Assembly (NCBI RefSeq): GCF_014640975.1
Contig: NZ_BMHO01000001.1
Span: 2,242,166 to 2,306,165 of the forward strand
DNA: 64,000 nt
Reading direction: 5' to 3'
Source: Microbacterium faecale
Lineage (GTDB): Bacteria; Actinomycetota; Actinomycetes; Actinomycetales; Microbacteriaceae
The notes under the pieces are model-generated. The model was not told the DNA's origin. It did no database searches and was given only the letters and a program-made list of their open reading frames with translations. Shown here in pieces: positions 15,221 through 23,867 of this stretch. The translations under genes were made by a program, and so were the position numbers. Each line of letters starts with the position of its first letter. Positions within the stretch are counted from its first letter, which is position 1.

Positions 15221-15714
15221 CGCGAAGGATTCTCCGATTCGCCGGCACGTCCCTGTTCCGGAGGCTGCTCTGTCGCAGTGTGCGGGGTGACCTTCTCCCA
15301 GTCCGCGATCGGCCCGTTGATCACAACGAAGCTCGGATGCGGGTCGGGGCAGATCAGAGTCTGCCAGCGCGCCCAGACGTCCGGACTGCGAGCGCGCAGC
15401 TTGCTGCGGAGGTGGGCCCATTCGTAGACGAGCTGACCATCGTTGAGCGTCAGTCGCTCCGCCGCACCGGTGACGCGGACCTTTCCTCTTGCGAAATGAT
15501 ATCCGCGCGCATCCGCCTCGTCGGCGATCGCACTGAGATAGTCCCCGATTGCGGCTCGGGGGTCGTCCGCCTGCCGGAACCGTCGCAACTGCGGATGCCG
15601 GGAGTATCCCCTGCCAGGCTCCGCGATCACTGCTTGAGCGAGGAGCCCCTCCCGCCAACATGCGGTCAGCGCCTGGCGGTCGAAGTAGCGAGGGTGCATC
15701 GACCACAGTCTCAT
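15217..15714 (-). CDS. Pyrimidine-dimer DNA glycosylase (endonuclease V-like)
   Basis: This 165-residue protein begins MRLWSMHPRYFDRQALTACW, followed by LLAQAV and a HPQLRRFR segment. This is the pattern of the Pyr_excise family of T4 endonuclease V relatives, which cut the glycosylic bond and the strand at UV-induced pyrimidine dimers. A central GYHFARGKVR segment and a C-terminal PDPHPSF part also fit. It overlaps the upstream SDR gene as ATGA and is therefore translated from the carotenoid mRNA, tying UV repair to pigment synthesis. The family assignment rests on the N-terminal pattern. Confidence 0.8.
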   Translation of the reverse strand: MRLWSMHPRYFDRQALTACWREGLLAQAVIAEPGRGYSRHPQLRRFRQADDPRAAIGDYLSAIADEADARGYHFARGKVRVTGAAERLTLNDGQLVYEWAHLRSKLRARSPDVWARWQTLICPDPHPSFVVINGPIADWEKVTPHTATEQPPEQGRAGESENPSR

Positions 15715-17183
15715 TGCGCCTTCTCGGTCGATCGCTCGGCTTCGCGAAGGATGCTGGCGGCCATTCCCGGGAATATGACGCCGTGAAACGGCAACAACAC
15801 CGCCCAGTACAACCGGCCGGTCAGCCCCTTGGGGAAATAGACCGCGCGCTGACGATACCGGCTTCCCGTCTCAGTCGGCTCGACGCTCAACTCGAGCCAC
15901 GCACGACCTGGCAGCCGCATCTCCGCCCTCAGCCGCAGCATCCGTCCGCGTTCGATGGATTCCACACGCCACACATCGATGACGTCGCCGCTGTTCACTC
16001 GGGAAGGATGCCGGCGGCCGCGACGCATACCGACGCCACCGACCAGTCGGTCGATCCATCCGCGCGCGGCCCAGGCGAGCCGTGACGAATGCCAGCCCTT
16101 CTCACCGCCGATCGCTTCGATCACATCCCACACGGCGTCGGCGGATGCGGCGCTCTCCCGCTCCCGCAGGTCGGTCAAGACGGTGTGACCCGACCAGTTC
16201 GGGTCGCTCGGCAGCGGATCGCTCGGCGCGCCGGCCACTGTCGCGCTCTGCCAGCTCGTCTCGACCTCTCCTTCGGCCTCGCGCATGAGCGCCAGACGCA
16301 CGGCCCTGCGATACGGGAGCAGGCCCTCCTCCGGCGCCGCGATGTATCGGTCGATGTCATGCTCGCGCACGACGCAGTCGTTCTGCAGGGACGCGATGAT
16401 CGGCACCGCGAGCTGGCGGGGAACAGGGCTGACAAGCCCCACCCATTGTGAGGCGAGCCACGGCGTGAGCACGGGAAGCGCTGCGATGTGACGTTGCGGA
16501 AGCCCGGCCTCGACCGCGTATCCGTTCATCATCTGTCCGTAGCGCAGAATGTCTCGACCACCGATGTCGAATGTACGGTTGACCTCCTCCTCTATCGTCA
16601 CGGCCTGCACCAGGTAGCGCAGCACGTCACGAATCGCGATCGGCTGCACATGGTTGCGTACCCAGCGCGGCGCGGGCATGTAGGGCAGAACCTCGGTGAG
16701 GTGGCGGATCATCTCGAACGATGCCGAGCCGGATCCGATCACGATGCCGGCTTGGAACACCACGGCCGAGACGGGGCAGGACAGGAAGATCTGTCCGACA
16801 GCGGCGCGCGAAGCGAGATGGTCCGACAGCGCGGCGTCCTCCGGGTGCAGTCCGCCGAGGTAGACAATGCGTCCCACCTTCGCGACCTCGGCCGATCGGG
16901 CGAAGGTCCGCGCGGCCTCCTCCTCGGAGCGCTTGAAGTCGCGACCTGCGCTCATCGAGTGCACCAGATAGAACGCGACATCCACCCCGTCCATCGCGCG
17001 GCAGGTTGCGACGGTATCCGAAAGTTCACCCGTCAATACGCGTACGCGGTCCCGCCAGGGCACATCGTTGAGTTTCCATGGAGAGCGGACGTACACGCTC
17101 ACCTCGTGCCCGGCCTCGAGCAGCTGGGGCACGAGACGTCCGCCGATGTACCCCGTCGCGCCAGTGACGAGCACGTGTGTCAT
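15711..17183 (-). CDS. SDR-family NAD(P)-binding protein with DUF2867 C-terminal domain
   Basis: The 490-residue protein has an atypical short-chain dehydrogenase domain: the Rossmann motif GATGYIGG is at 7-14 and a YLGGLHPED segment near residue 100, resembling YbjT-type NAD(P)H-binding proteins. After residue about 310 follows a C-terminal DUF2867 domain (RGWIDRLVGGVGMRRGRRHP, then a helical PFHGVIFPGM end). The catalytic YxxxK is not obvious. The start is ATG at 17183, overlapping the elongase stop as ATGA; a long upstream open frame is an artefact. Position in the carotenoid operon suggests a step in pigment maturation or membrane lipid chemistry, but this protein type also occurs elsewhere and the role is unproven. 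Confidence 0.75.
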   Translation of the reverse strand: MTHVLVTGATGYIGGRLVPQLLEAGHEVSVYVRSPWKLNDVPWRDRVRVLTGELSDTVATCRAMDGVDVAFYLVHSMSAGRDFKRSEEEAARTFARSAEVAKVGRIVYLGGLHPEDAALSDHLASRAAVGQIFLSCPVSAVVFQAGIVIGSGSASFEMIRHLTEVLPYMPAPRWVRNHVQPIAIRDVLRYLVQAVTIEEEVNRTFDIGGRDILRYGQMMNGYAVEAGLPQRHIAALPVLTPWLASQWVGLVSPVPRQLAVPIIASLQNDCVVREHDIDRYIAAPEEGLLPYRRAVRLALMREAEGEVETSWQSATVAGAPSDPLPSDPNWSGHTVLTDLRERESAASADAVWDVIEAIGGEKGWHSSRLAWAARGWIDRLVGGVGMRRGRRHPSRVNSGDVIDVWRVESIERGRMLRLRAEMRLPGRAWLELSVEPTETGSRYRQRAVYFPKGLTGRLYWAVLLPFHGVIFPGMAASILREAERSTEKAQ

Positions 17184-18073
17184 GAGAACAGTCCTTCCGT
17201 CACACAGAAGATCAGCAGCAGAGTGACGGCGAAACCCACCGCGTAGTTGATGGCCAGGAACCGGCGCCACGCGCGATTGGCGGTTCCCGAGTGCGCGTCG
17301 TCGACGTTCAGATACGGCGCGACGCTGATGATGTAGGGCAGCGCGGCGATCGCGGCGAGGTTCGCGGGCCACGGGCTGAACAGCATCAGGATGCCCGCTA
17401 TGGCCCAGAGCGCGATCGCGATCCTGACAGTCGCCGCGGCTCCGAAGACCGTGGCGATCGATCCGATTGCCGCATCCCGGTCGGGCACGATGTCCTGCAC
17501 GGCACCGAAAGCGTGACTGGCCATCCCCCAGCAGAAGAACGCGATCATCGTCAGGGCGATCGCCGGGGTGATGACCGTTCCCGCGAGAGCGAGCGCGTAG
17601 AGCGCCGGTGTGACGAAATGGGTGCTCGAGGTGACCGAATCGAGCACCGGGATCTCTTTGAACCGGAGTCCTCGCAGGGAGTACGCGAGCACCGCGAACA
17701 GGCTCACAGCGAGGACGGCCCATGACATCGGTCGCTGCGTACCGAGGACCACGAGCGTGACGACGAACGGCAGCGCCAGCCCCGTTGCGGACACGAGTGT
17801 CGCTCGGTGTAGCCGGGGCGGCAGCTTTGCCCCCTCGGCTCCTCCCTTACGCGGGTTGGCGAGGTCGGACTCGTAGTCGAATACATCGTTCACGCCGTAC
17901 ATCACCAGGTTGTATGGCACGAGGAAGAAGATCGTCCCGACGACAAACGAGAGATCGATGCGCCCCGTCGTCAGAACATAGACGGCTGCGAACGGGTAGG
18001 CGGTGTTAATCCAACTCAGCGGCCGCGATGCGACGAGGAGGGTCCGAATCAGCGACCTTCGCTCAGCCATCAC
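17180..18073 (-). CDS. crtEb: Lycopene elongase (UbiA-type prenyltransferase)
   Basis: This 297-residue membrane enzyme has about eight helices and the prenyl-diphosphate-binding motif NDVFDYESD near residues 62-70. A second Asp-rich motif is VQDIVPDRDAAIG. It is a UbiA-superfamily lycopene elongase that adds two C5 units from DMAPP to lycopene, giving the C50 intermediate (flavuxanthin type). Its place directly after crtYe/crtYf supports this over a menaquinone or heme role. It begins inside the end of crtYf (11-base overlap); ATG at 18073 or 18070. Confidence 0.92.
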   Translation of the reverse strand: MMAERRSLIRTLLVASRPLSWINTAYPFAAVYVLTTGRIDLSFVVGTIFFLVPYNLVMYGVNDVFDYESDLANPRKGGAEGAKLPPRLHRATLVSATGLALPFVVTLVVLGTQRPMSWAVLAVSLFAVLAYSLRGLRFKEIPVLDSVTSSTHFVTPALYALALAGTVITPAIALTMIAFFCWGMASHAFGAVQDIVPDRDAAIGSIATVFGAAATVRIAIALWAIAGILMLFSPWPANLAAIAALPYIISVAPYLNVDDAHSGTANRAWRRFLAINYAVGFAVTLLLIFCVTEGLFS

Positions 18074-18398
18074 CGTGTCCTCTGGTCTCGCGGGGGCCGC
18101 TCAGCAGCTGCCAGACTCCAGAAAGCAGCAGCGCACCGGCAAGGGGATACAGGAAGTCCTCGACGGGCATCAGTCCGAGCCGGAGGCCAGAGATCTGTTC
18201 GGAGCCGTAGTCGAAGAATCCGGCCGCCATCATCACGTTGTCGAACACCGCCGTGAGAACGAGCAGGGCCACAGTCGCCGCCGCCCACGATGAGAAGTAG
18301 CGGCGCACGGCACCACGTCGACGTGCGTGGGCGCCACCGATCGCGAAGACGACGACGCCGACGCCGAGGAAGGGCAACGACATGAGCAGATACGTCAT
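18063..18398 (-). CDS. crtYf: C50 carotenoid epsilon-cyclase subunit CrtYf
   Basis: This 111-residue protein has three predicted membrane helices and the MPVEDFLYPLAGALLLSG segment, the PxE(E/D)-type cyclase motif. It is the second subunit of heterodimeric lycopene cyclases. With CrtYe it cyclises the C50 chain ends to the rings of decaprenoxanthin- or sarcinaxanthin-type pigments. It overlaps both neighbours (4 bases with crtYe, 11 with the elongase). Ring type (beta, gamma, epsilon) cannot be told from sequence by eye. Confidence 0.88.
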   Translation of the reverse strand: MTYLLMSLPFLGVGVVVFAIGGAHARRRGAVRRYFSSWAAATVALLVLTAVFDNVMMAAGFFDYGSEQISGLRLGLMPVEDFLYPLAGALLLSGVWQLLSGPRETRGHGDG

Positions 18399-18718
18399 GG
18401 GCGGTCCTTCCGCTCACGCAAGCGTTGCCACCCGCTCACCAGAATGAGCGTGAGGTACGTGAGGAAGACCAGGAAGAGCAACTCCTCGATGGGGAACTCC
18501 GGCGCAAGCAAGATGCCGGTGGCCCACCGCGAGTCGAGGTGCCGGAACACTCCGAGGCCGATCCCCACGGCATCCCACGCGGCGAAGAATACGACGCCGA
18601 CGATGAGGGCGACCGCGCTCGCCACCGGCCGGCGTCGAAAGACCAACGCGAAGCGGATGTCGAGGAGCGCCATACACGCGGTGCTGACGAGCAGGCATAC
18701 CGCGTAGACGCCGCTCAT
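18395..18718 (-). CDS. crtYe: C50 carotenoid epsilon-cyclase subunit CrtYe
   Basis: This 107-residue protein has three hydrophobic helices and carries APEFPIEELLFLVFLTYLTL, the cyclase motif with the conserved PIEE. It is the first subunit of the heterodimeric cyclase completed by CrtYf. I chose ATG at 18718, which overlaps the crtI stop as ATGA; the longer open frame upstream is shadow sequence. The order crtI-crtYe-crtYf-crtEb is the same as in Corynebacterium glutamicum. Confidence 0.88.
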   Translation of the reverse strand: MSGVYAVCLLVSTACMALLDIRFALVFRRRPVASAVALIVGVVFFAAWDAVGIGLGVFRHLDSRWATGILLAPEFPIEELLFLVFLTYLTLILVSGWQRLRERKDRP

Positions 18719-20277
18719 CTCTCCTCCAGCGGTCCGGGCGAGGAGTCGCCTCGCACGTGTTTCAGCACCAGTTCCGCGCTGATGAGGCACATGGGCAGTC
18801 CAACGCCCGGCACTGTGGTGGCGCCAGCATAGAACAGGCCACCGAGGCGTCGCGACCTCGTGACACCCCGGAAGAAGGCACTCTGGCGCAGAGTATGCGC
18901 AGGGCCGAGCGCGCTTCCGCGGAAGGTGTTGAACTGCGTCGCGAAGTCTGCCGGCCCCACGGTGCGGCGCACGACGATGCGGGCGGCAAGGTCGGGAATG
19001 TCCGCCCAAGCAGCGATCTGACTGATCGTGCTGTCCGCGACGTCGTTCACGAACTGATCGCCCGCCCTGTCCGGCCCGCCATGTCCGATGCTCACATCGG
19101 GTGGGAGCGGAACAAGTACGAACAGGTTCTCATGGCCGGCCGGAGCGACGCTGTGATCGGTCGCGCTCGGCTTGCACACGTAGAACGACGGCGACTCCGG
19201 AATGCGCGGCGGAGACCCGAATATCGCGTCGAAGTTCCCGTGCCAGTCGTCGGAGAAGAACAGGGTGTGGTGCAGCAGCTGCGGCAGTTCACCCTGCACA
19301 CCCAGCATGATGAGCACGGCGCTTGGGCCGGATACCTGCTTCTCCCATCGCGTCGGCGCATACGAGCGGTCGGACGCCTCAAGCAGCGCTGTCTCGGTGT
19401 GGTGCTCGTCGATCGCCGAAACGACGATCTCGGCGTCAAGCACGACCGTCTTGCCGTCGCGGTTGTACTGGACAGACCGCACCGCACCGTCCGCGCTCGA
19501 AATGCCGATGACATCGCTATCGGTGAGGAGCTCGACGTTGTTCTCACGTGCGAGGTCAACGAGCGAGGCCACGAATCTCCGGAAGCCGCCGACGGGATAC
19601 TTCACGCCGTCCACCAGATCCATGTGGCTCATCAGGTGGTAGAGCGCGGGCGCCTCAAACGGTGAGGTACCGAGGAACACCCCGGGGTAGCCGAGAATCT
19701 GGCGCAGCCGATTGTCGGCGAAACGGCGCGCGACGAACGTCCAGAGCGACCGCATCAGGAGGGGAAGCACCGCAGGGACCGAGGAGAGAACCCGCATCGA
19801 CGCGAAGTCGCGCCAGGATGAGAACGGGTTGTAAAGGAAGGATCTCACCGCCGCGCGGTACGTCTTGGTCGCGGACCGCAAGTAGGCACGGGCCTGGTCG
19901 CCGGCACCCCTCTCGCGCGCCTCGAAGGTTTCAGCGACGGCATCCGCGCCGGAGTCCACATCGATCGGATCCTCGCGGGCCTCCCCCGCTGGTTCGCCGT
20001 AGACCCGGTATCCGGGTTGCAGCGGCACCAGGTCGATCTGTTCCGCGGTCGTCGTGCCCATCATTCGGTAGAAATGGTCGAAGACCTCGGGCATCAGATA
20101 CCAGGAGGGTCCGGTGTCGAATGTGAACCCGTCCCTTTCCCACGATCCGGCCCTACCGCCGAGCTCGCTGTTCTTCTCGAGAACGGTCACGCGGTGCCCG
20201 TCGCGAGCCAGCAGACACGCGGTCGCAAGTCCTGTGACACCTCCGCCGATCACGATCACCCGAGATGATGGGGTCAC
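18715..20277 (-). CDS. crtI: Phytoene desaturase
   Basis: The 520-residue CrtI-type flavoenzyme has the N-terminal FAD motif VIVIGGGVTGLATACLLA, followed by LEKNSELGGRAGSW. The C-terminal bacterial-type phytoene dehydrogenase signature lies in GLFYAGATTVPGVGLPM. It converts phytoene to lycopene in four desaturations. The start is GTG at 20277, overlapping the crtB stop as GTGA; an upstream open extension of 53 codons has no family match. The C-terminal part shows the expected SAELVLKHV ending. Confidence 0.95.
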   Translation of the reverse strand: MTPSSRVIVIGGGVTGLATACLLARDGHRVTVLEKNSELGGRAGSWERDGFTFDTGPSWYLMPEVFDHFYRMMGTTTAEQIDLVPLQPGYRVYGEPAGEAREDPIDVDSGADAVAETFEARERGAGDQARAYLRSATKTYRAAVRSFLYNPFSSWRDFASMRVLSSVPAVLPLLMRSLWTFVARRFADNRLRQILGYPGVFLGTSPFEAPALYHLMSHMDLVDGVKYPVGGFRRFVASLVDLARENNVELLTDSDVIGISSADGAVRSVQYNRDGKTVVLDAEIVVSAIDEHHTETALLEASDRSYAPTRWEKQVSGPSAVLIMLGVQGELPQLLHHTLFFSDDWHGNFDAIFGSPPRIPESPSFYVCKPSATDHSVAPAGHENLFVLVPLPPDVSIGHGGPDRAGDQFVNDVADSTISQIAAWADIPDLAARIVVRRTVGPADFATQFNTFRGSALGPAHTLRQSAFFRGVTRSRRLGGLFYAGATTVPGVGLPMCLISAELVLKHVRGDSSPGPLEER

Positions 20278-21140
20278 CGGGTCACCTTCATCGCGAGCGC
20301 ACGGGCGAAGATGCGTGCCTTGACGGGATTCGGAACTCGAACACGGGTCTGCATCAGGACGGCGACCGGTGTCGTCTCGATCCGGTCGGTCAATTCGCCG
20401 AACATCGCCCGCGCGGCCCAGACGGATCCCCGGCATCCCGGAGCAAGAAGCGGAATCGACATATCTGCGATCCGCAGGTCTTCGCGGATGGATGCGACGA
20501 TGTCGGCCTTGGATCCTTCCGTGAGGATCTTCTCGGTGCCCGGGAAATACGCGCGGCCGAGGGCCTCATGATCGTCAGCGAAGTCACGGAGGAAGTTCAC
20601 CTTCTGGAACGCCGCTCCGAGGTGACGGGCGCCATCGGTCAACCGACCACGCTCACTCTCGTCACGGATCGATCCGGATTCGAAGACGGCCAGGCACATG
20701 AGCCCGACGACTTCGGCGGACCCGAAGATGTAGTCTTCCAGCTCGACAGCGTTGAAGGACGTGGCGTCGAGGTCTCGCCTCATCGATGCGAAGAATGGCC
20801 GGCACAACTCCATGCCGATCTCGTGCTCCCGGCCGGTCAATGCGAATGCGTGGACAACGAGGTTCGTACTGAAACCGAGTCGCAGGGCGCGTTCTGTCTC
20901 TGCCTCGAGATCATCGAGCAGCACTCCGCGTGTCTCCCTGTCAACACCCGCGCTCTCCGCCGGCCCGTCGACCAATTCGTCGGCGATACGTACGAGTGCG
21001 TAGATGCGGGCGATGTGGTGTCGCTTGGAAGCATCGAGCAGGCGGCTCGCCCAGCCGAATGATGTCGAATACCGATGAATGACGACGGATGCGCTCGCTT
21101 CCGCGGTCGCGTTGTACAGGTCGATTCCCGTGGTGTTCAT
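20274..21140 (-). CDS. crtB: Phytoene synthase
   Basis: The 288-residue squalene/phytoene synthase has two Asp-rich substrate-binding motifs: RIADELVDGP (D54, D58) and NFLRDFADD near residue 190. It joins two geranylgeranyl diphosphates into phytoene. The protein is soluble or membrane-associated. ATG at 21140 overlaps the crtE stop (ATGA), and its own stop overlaps crtI (GTGA), so stoichiometric translation is likely. Confidence 0.95.
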   Translation of the reverse strand: MNTTGIDLYNATAEASASVVIHRYSTSFGWASRLLDASKRHHIARIYALVRIADELVDGPAESAGVDRETRGVLLDDLEAETERALRLGFSTNLVVHAFALTGREHEIGMELCRPFFASMRRDLDATSFNAVELEDYIFGSAEVVGLMCLAVFESGSIRDESERGRLTDGARHLGAAFQKVNFLRDFADDHEALGRAYFPGTEKILTEGSKADIVASIREDLRIADMSIPLLAPGCRGSVWAARAMFGELTDRIETTPVAVLMQTRVRVPNPVKARIFARALAMKVTR

Positions 21141-22204
21141 GAGCTACGGAGGTTGCAGGCGGCGGTCACATCGGTCAGCTGCTCGCGCAATGCTGCCGGC
21201 AGGGAGGCTTCTTGGATCAATTGGGAGACGCTCTCGCATCGTTCTGTGATGAGCGATTCCACGAACATGAGTGCTCCCGACTCCTCAATGACTCGTCGAA
21301 GGCGGTGACCGTCCGCGATGCTGAGCGCTTCCGTTCCGAAGAGGGGCTCGACCTCACTCCAGGCGGGGTCAGAACGGGCGTAAGCGATCAGGAGAGTCTC
21401 CTTCCCTTCGCGCAGATCACTGAGAACGGACTTTCCGGTGTCTCGCTCGTCCCCGAACAGACCCAGAACATCATCGCGCAACTGGTAGATCACGCCGATC
21501 TGACGAGCGATGACCGCCAGTTCTTCGATGACACTCGTCGGGGCACCCGCGAGAACCGCGGCGAGAACCAGAGGAGCCTGGAAGGAATAGGCGGCCGTCT
21601 TCTGGTCGACCATGGCCAGGACATCCTGTGGGTTCGCCGGCTCGAGATGCAAGCTGAGCCAGACGTCGTAGTGCTCTCCGGCCGCGCTCTCGAAGACCGT
21701 CGCGTCGAAGATGTCGAGCACCGACTGGCGCTGTTCGTCCGGAATCTCGAGCCGGGCGAGCAGAGAATGAGCGAGCGTGAGCATCAGGTCGCCCGCGAGA
21801 AGCGATGATGCCTCGCCCCACGCATGCGCGTCGCGTCTCGTCGTGCCGCGCAGCATCGCTTCGGACGCGAACTGTCCCGAGATGTTCATCTCGCCGCGGC
21901 GCATGACGTCCTTGTCGATCACGTCGTCGTGGATCACAAGCGCGATGTGAAGAAGTTCGATGGCGCACGCGGCATCCAGAGCCACGCGGTCATCGGTGCC
22001 GCCGAGCGCCCGATACGCGTCCATCAGCAGTCGCGGTCGGATCTTCTTTCCGCCTCGCGCCATTCGCTCCAAAGAGTCCCACAACTGCATATACGGAGCG
22101 GAGAAACGACGCGAACGTGCTCGCCGTTGCGCAAGCACCTCCAGCAGCCGCGTCTCGACCGTGACTGTGACGTCGTCGAGTCGTGCCACCGAGTCAGACA
22201 TCAT
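21137..22204 (-). CDS. crtE: Geranylgeranyl diphosphate synthase
   Basis: This trans-prenyltransferase of about 355 residues has the first Asp-rich motif in HDDVIDKDVMRRG and the second in YQLRDDVLGLFGDE. It condenses IPP with allylic diphosphates to C20 (possibly longer) precursors for CrtB. I chose ATG at 22204 because GGAGAG sits seven bases upstream. ATG 22201 is in tandem, and 22225 would also be open. The start lies inside the end of idi, an 11-base overlap. It is rather long compared with the typical about 300-350 residues. Confidence 0.92.
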   Translation of the reverse strand: MMSDSVARLDDVTVTVETRLLEVLAQRRARSRRFSAPYMQLWDSLERMARGGKKIRPRLLMDAYRALGGTDDRVALDAACAIELLHIALVIHDDVIDKDVMRRGEMNISGQFASEAMLRGTTRRDAHAWGEASSLLAGDLMLTLAHSLLARLEIPDEQRQSVLDIFDATVFESAAGEHYDVWLSLHLEPANPQDVLAMVDQKTAAYSFQAPLVLAAVLAGAPTSVIEELAVIARQIGVIYQLRDDVLGLFGDERDTGKSVLSDLREGKETLLIAYARSDPAWSEVEPLFGTEALSIADGHRLRRVIEESGALMFVESLITERCESVSQLIQEASLPAALREQLTDVTAACNLRSS

Positions 22205-22742
22205 CGCCCGACTCTCCGGCGACACCTGCGAAGGACGACAGCAGCTGCGGCAGATGCTCGATCAGCCATGGGCTGAATGCCCATGGTGCGGCCTTCGTCG
22301 CCGTCGACAACTCGGGCACGCTGGTCCACTGGATCTCGGCAACCTCAGCCGGATTCGGATCCAGTGACGATGTGGCTCGTGCGATGAAGACCGGGCAATG
22401 CTCGTTCTCTTCGATCCCTGACGCGTCGCGCGCAACGTATCCGAAATCGGGAAGCGCGCAGACGATGCTGTCGATCGTGAGGCCGAGCTCGAACGCGGCC
22501 CTGCGACGCACCGCATCCTCGAAGGTCTCACCCGGGCCCGGGTGACCGCAGAACGCGTTCGTCCAGACGCCTGGCCACGTCCTCTTTCCGAGCGCGCGCC
22601 TGGTCACGAGAAGTCGACCCGCGGTATCGATGACGTGGCAGGAGAACGCGAGGTGGCGAGGTGTGGTGACGCCATGCACGCTTTCCTTACTCTGCGTACC
22701 GACGGGGGAACCCTCGCTATCGACGAGAACGACCATCTCCAC
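22194..22742 (-). CDS. idi: Isopentenyl-diphosphate isomerase, type 1
   Basis: The 182-residue Nudix-fold enzyme has the active-site cysteine in TNAFCGHPGPGE and the Glu motif in EENEHCPVF. It contains the RRAxxKRTWPGVWTN pattern of bacterial type 1 isomerases. It interconverts IPP and DMAPP, providing the DMAPP needed for both chain initiation and the C50 elongation. It is the first gene of the carotenoid operon. The start is GTG 22742, with ATG 22736 two codons later as an equal alternative; a GGGGGCATG run is just upstream. Confidence 0.93.
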   Translation of the reverse strand: MEMVVLVDSEGSPVGTQSKESVHGVTTPRHLAFSCHVIDTAGRLLVTRRALGKRTWPGVWTNAFCGHPGPGETFEDAVRRRAAFELGLTIDSIVCALPDFGYVARDASGIEENEHCPVFIARATSSLDPNPAEVAEIQWTSVPELSTATKAAPWAFSPWLIEHLPQLLSSFAGVAGESGDDV

Positions 22743-22756
22743 TACATGCCCCCGTA

Positions 22757-22793
22757 TTCGTTAGCTCGGCGAAATATTAACGTAGCATACGAA
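22757..22793 (-). promoter_or_regulatory. Carotenoid operon promoter with flanking inverted repeat
   Basis: On the minus strand a good -10 TAATAT lies at 22779-22774, predicting a start near 22767 and a leader of about 25 bases. It is embedded in an imperfect inverted repeat: TTCGTTAGC (22757-22765) and GCATACGAA (22785-22793), matching at seven of nine positions. This layout, a dyad straddling the -10, suits a MarR- or MerR-type repressor, both known for actinobacterial carotenoid control. No such regulator gene is in the window. Confidence 0.5.
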
Positions 22794-22865
22794 GGATCAT
22801 GCTGTCATCGGGCCCGAAACAGACCGAAGAGCCACACCGGAGGCCGTGCGCGCGACGCGGGACCG

Positions 22866-23789
22866 TCAACCTTCCACGAATGCACCTTCCCGCGCCGTTT
22901 TGGGTGCATTTGCGGAAGGTGGAGCGGGCTCGAGGGTGTCGAGGAACGCGCGCGTCGCCGGCGTCGGGTTGAAATCGCTCCAGGCGAGGTACTCGATGCG
23001 GGTCGGTCCGCCGATCACGGAGATCGTCCGCAGACCCGCACGTTCCGGCACCACCTCCGGCGACAACAGGGCGATCACGAGATCGTGTCGCACGAGATCG
23101 AGGATGAGGTCGAGACTCATCGCCTCGAAGGCGACCTCTCGCGGGATCCCTGCCTCGCGAAAGGCGAGATCTGACGGTATACGCCCCGGCGTCCCGGCGG
23201 GAAAGTCGACGAACCGCTCGTCGGCGAGATCTTCTAGCCGTACCCGGCGTCGCTCCGCCAACCGGTGCCCCGTCGAGACCACCGCGACGAGGCGTTCGCG
23301 CGCCAGCACGCGCGTCGCCACCCCGGCAGGCGTCATGGAGTCCGGGAGGCCCAGGACGGCGACGTCCATGTCGCCGCTCGCGATCGCAGCGATGAACTCG
23401 TGGCTTCCACCGCCGCGCAACCTCATCTGCACCGAGGGATGCGCACGCCGGAACGCGCTCAGCGCCGCCGGAATGTCGATCGCTGTCACGGTCGGAATCA
23501 CCCCGACCGTCAGCGTGCCGCGGATCCGCCCGCTTGCCTCGGCCGCATCGGCGACCGCACGGTCGGCGGCGGCGAGGCTCTGACGCGCCGCCTCGACGAA
23601 CGCCTCCCCCGCAGCCGTGACATCCACTCGTCGGCTCGTGCGTGCGAACAGCCGAACCCCGAGCTCGGTTTCCAACGCCTTGACCTGGTGACTCAGGGCC
23701 GACTGCACGACGTGACAGCGTTCGGCCGCACGCGTGAAGCTGCGCGCCTCCGCCACCGCGACGACGTACCGCATCTGCTGAAGCTCCAT
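22866..23789 (-). CDS. LysR-family transcriptional regulator
   Basis: This 307-residue protein has an N-terminal winged HTH (RSFTRAAERCHVVQSALSHQVKALETELGVRLF, roughly 15-50) and a periplasmic-binding-like effector domain (VGVIPTVTAIDIPAAL onward). It is divergent from an EamA transporter gene and probably controls it and itself through the palindrome between them. I chose ATG 23789; ATG 23810 would extend it by seven residues. The last about 20 codons are unusual: they are supplied by a copy of a palindromic repeat found twice more downstream, giving an ANAPKTAREGAFVEG tail that is not part of the family. Confidence 0.87.
   Translation of the reverse strand: MELQQMRYVVAVAEARSFTRAAERCHVVQSALSHQVKALETELGVRLFARTSRRVDVTAAGEAFVEAARQSLAAADRAVADAAEASGRIRGTLTVGVIPTVTAIDIPAALSAFRRAHPSVQMRLRGGGSHEFIAAIASGDMDVAVLGLPDSMTPAGVATRVLARERLVAVVSTGHRLAERRRVRLEDLADERFVDFPAGTPGRIPSDLAFREAGIPREVAFEAMSLDLILDLVRHDLVIALLSPEVVPERAGLRTISVIGGPTRIEYLAWSDFNPTPATRAFLDTLEPAPPSANAPKTAREGAFVEG
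22869..22921. repeat. Palindromic repeat, copy 1
   Basis: This is an imperfect palindrome of about 52 bp: the arms around CTTCC-C-AATGCACC (22871-22886) and GGGTGCATTTGCGGAAG (22902-22918) match at about 14 of 16 positions. The centre is CG-rich and followed by GTTTT. The same module recurs at 25420 and 25491. Here it forms the 3' end of the LysR gene and could end its transcript. Confidence 0.8.
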
Positions 23790-23790
23790 C

Positions 23791-23815
23791 CATACATGAT
23801 CTCGGTTCATGTATG
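23791..23815. promoter_or_regulatory. Palindromic operator between lysR and the EamA gene
   Basis: A perfect inverted repeat of 9-bp arms, CATACATGA and TCATGTATG, is separated by seven bases. It contains the T-N11-A core of LysR-type sites (ATAC...GTAT). It lies in the 78-base divergent intergenic region, next to the LysR start, consistent with autorepression and control of the transporter. Confidence 0.8.
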
Positions 23816-23867
23816 AGATGACAACAATGTGTTGGAGTCATACCTCTTCCCAGCGCACGATGGTCCC

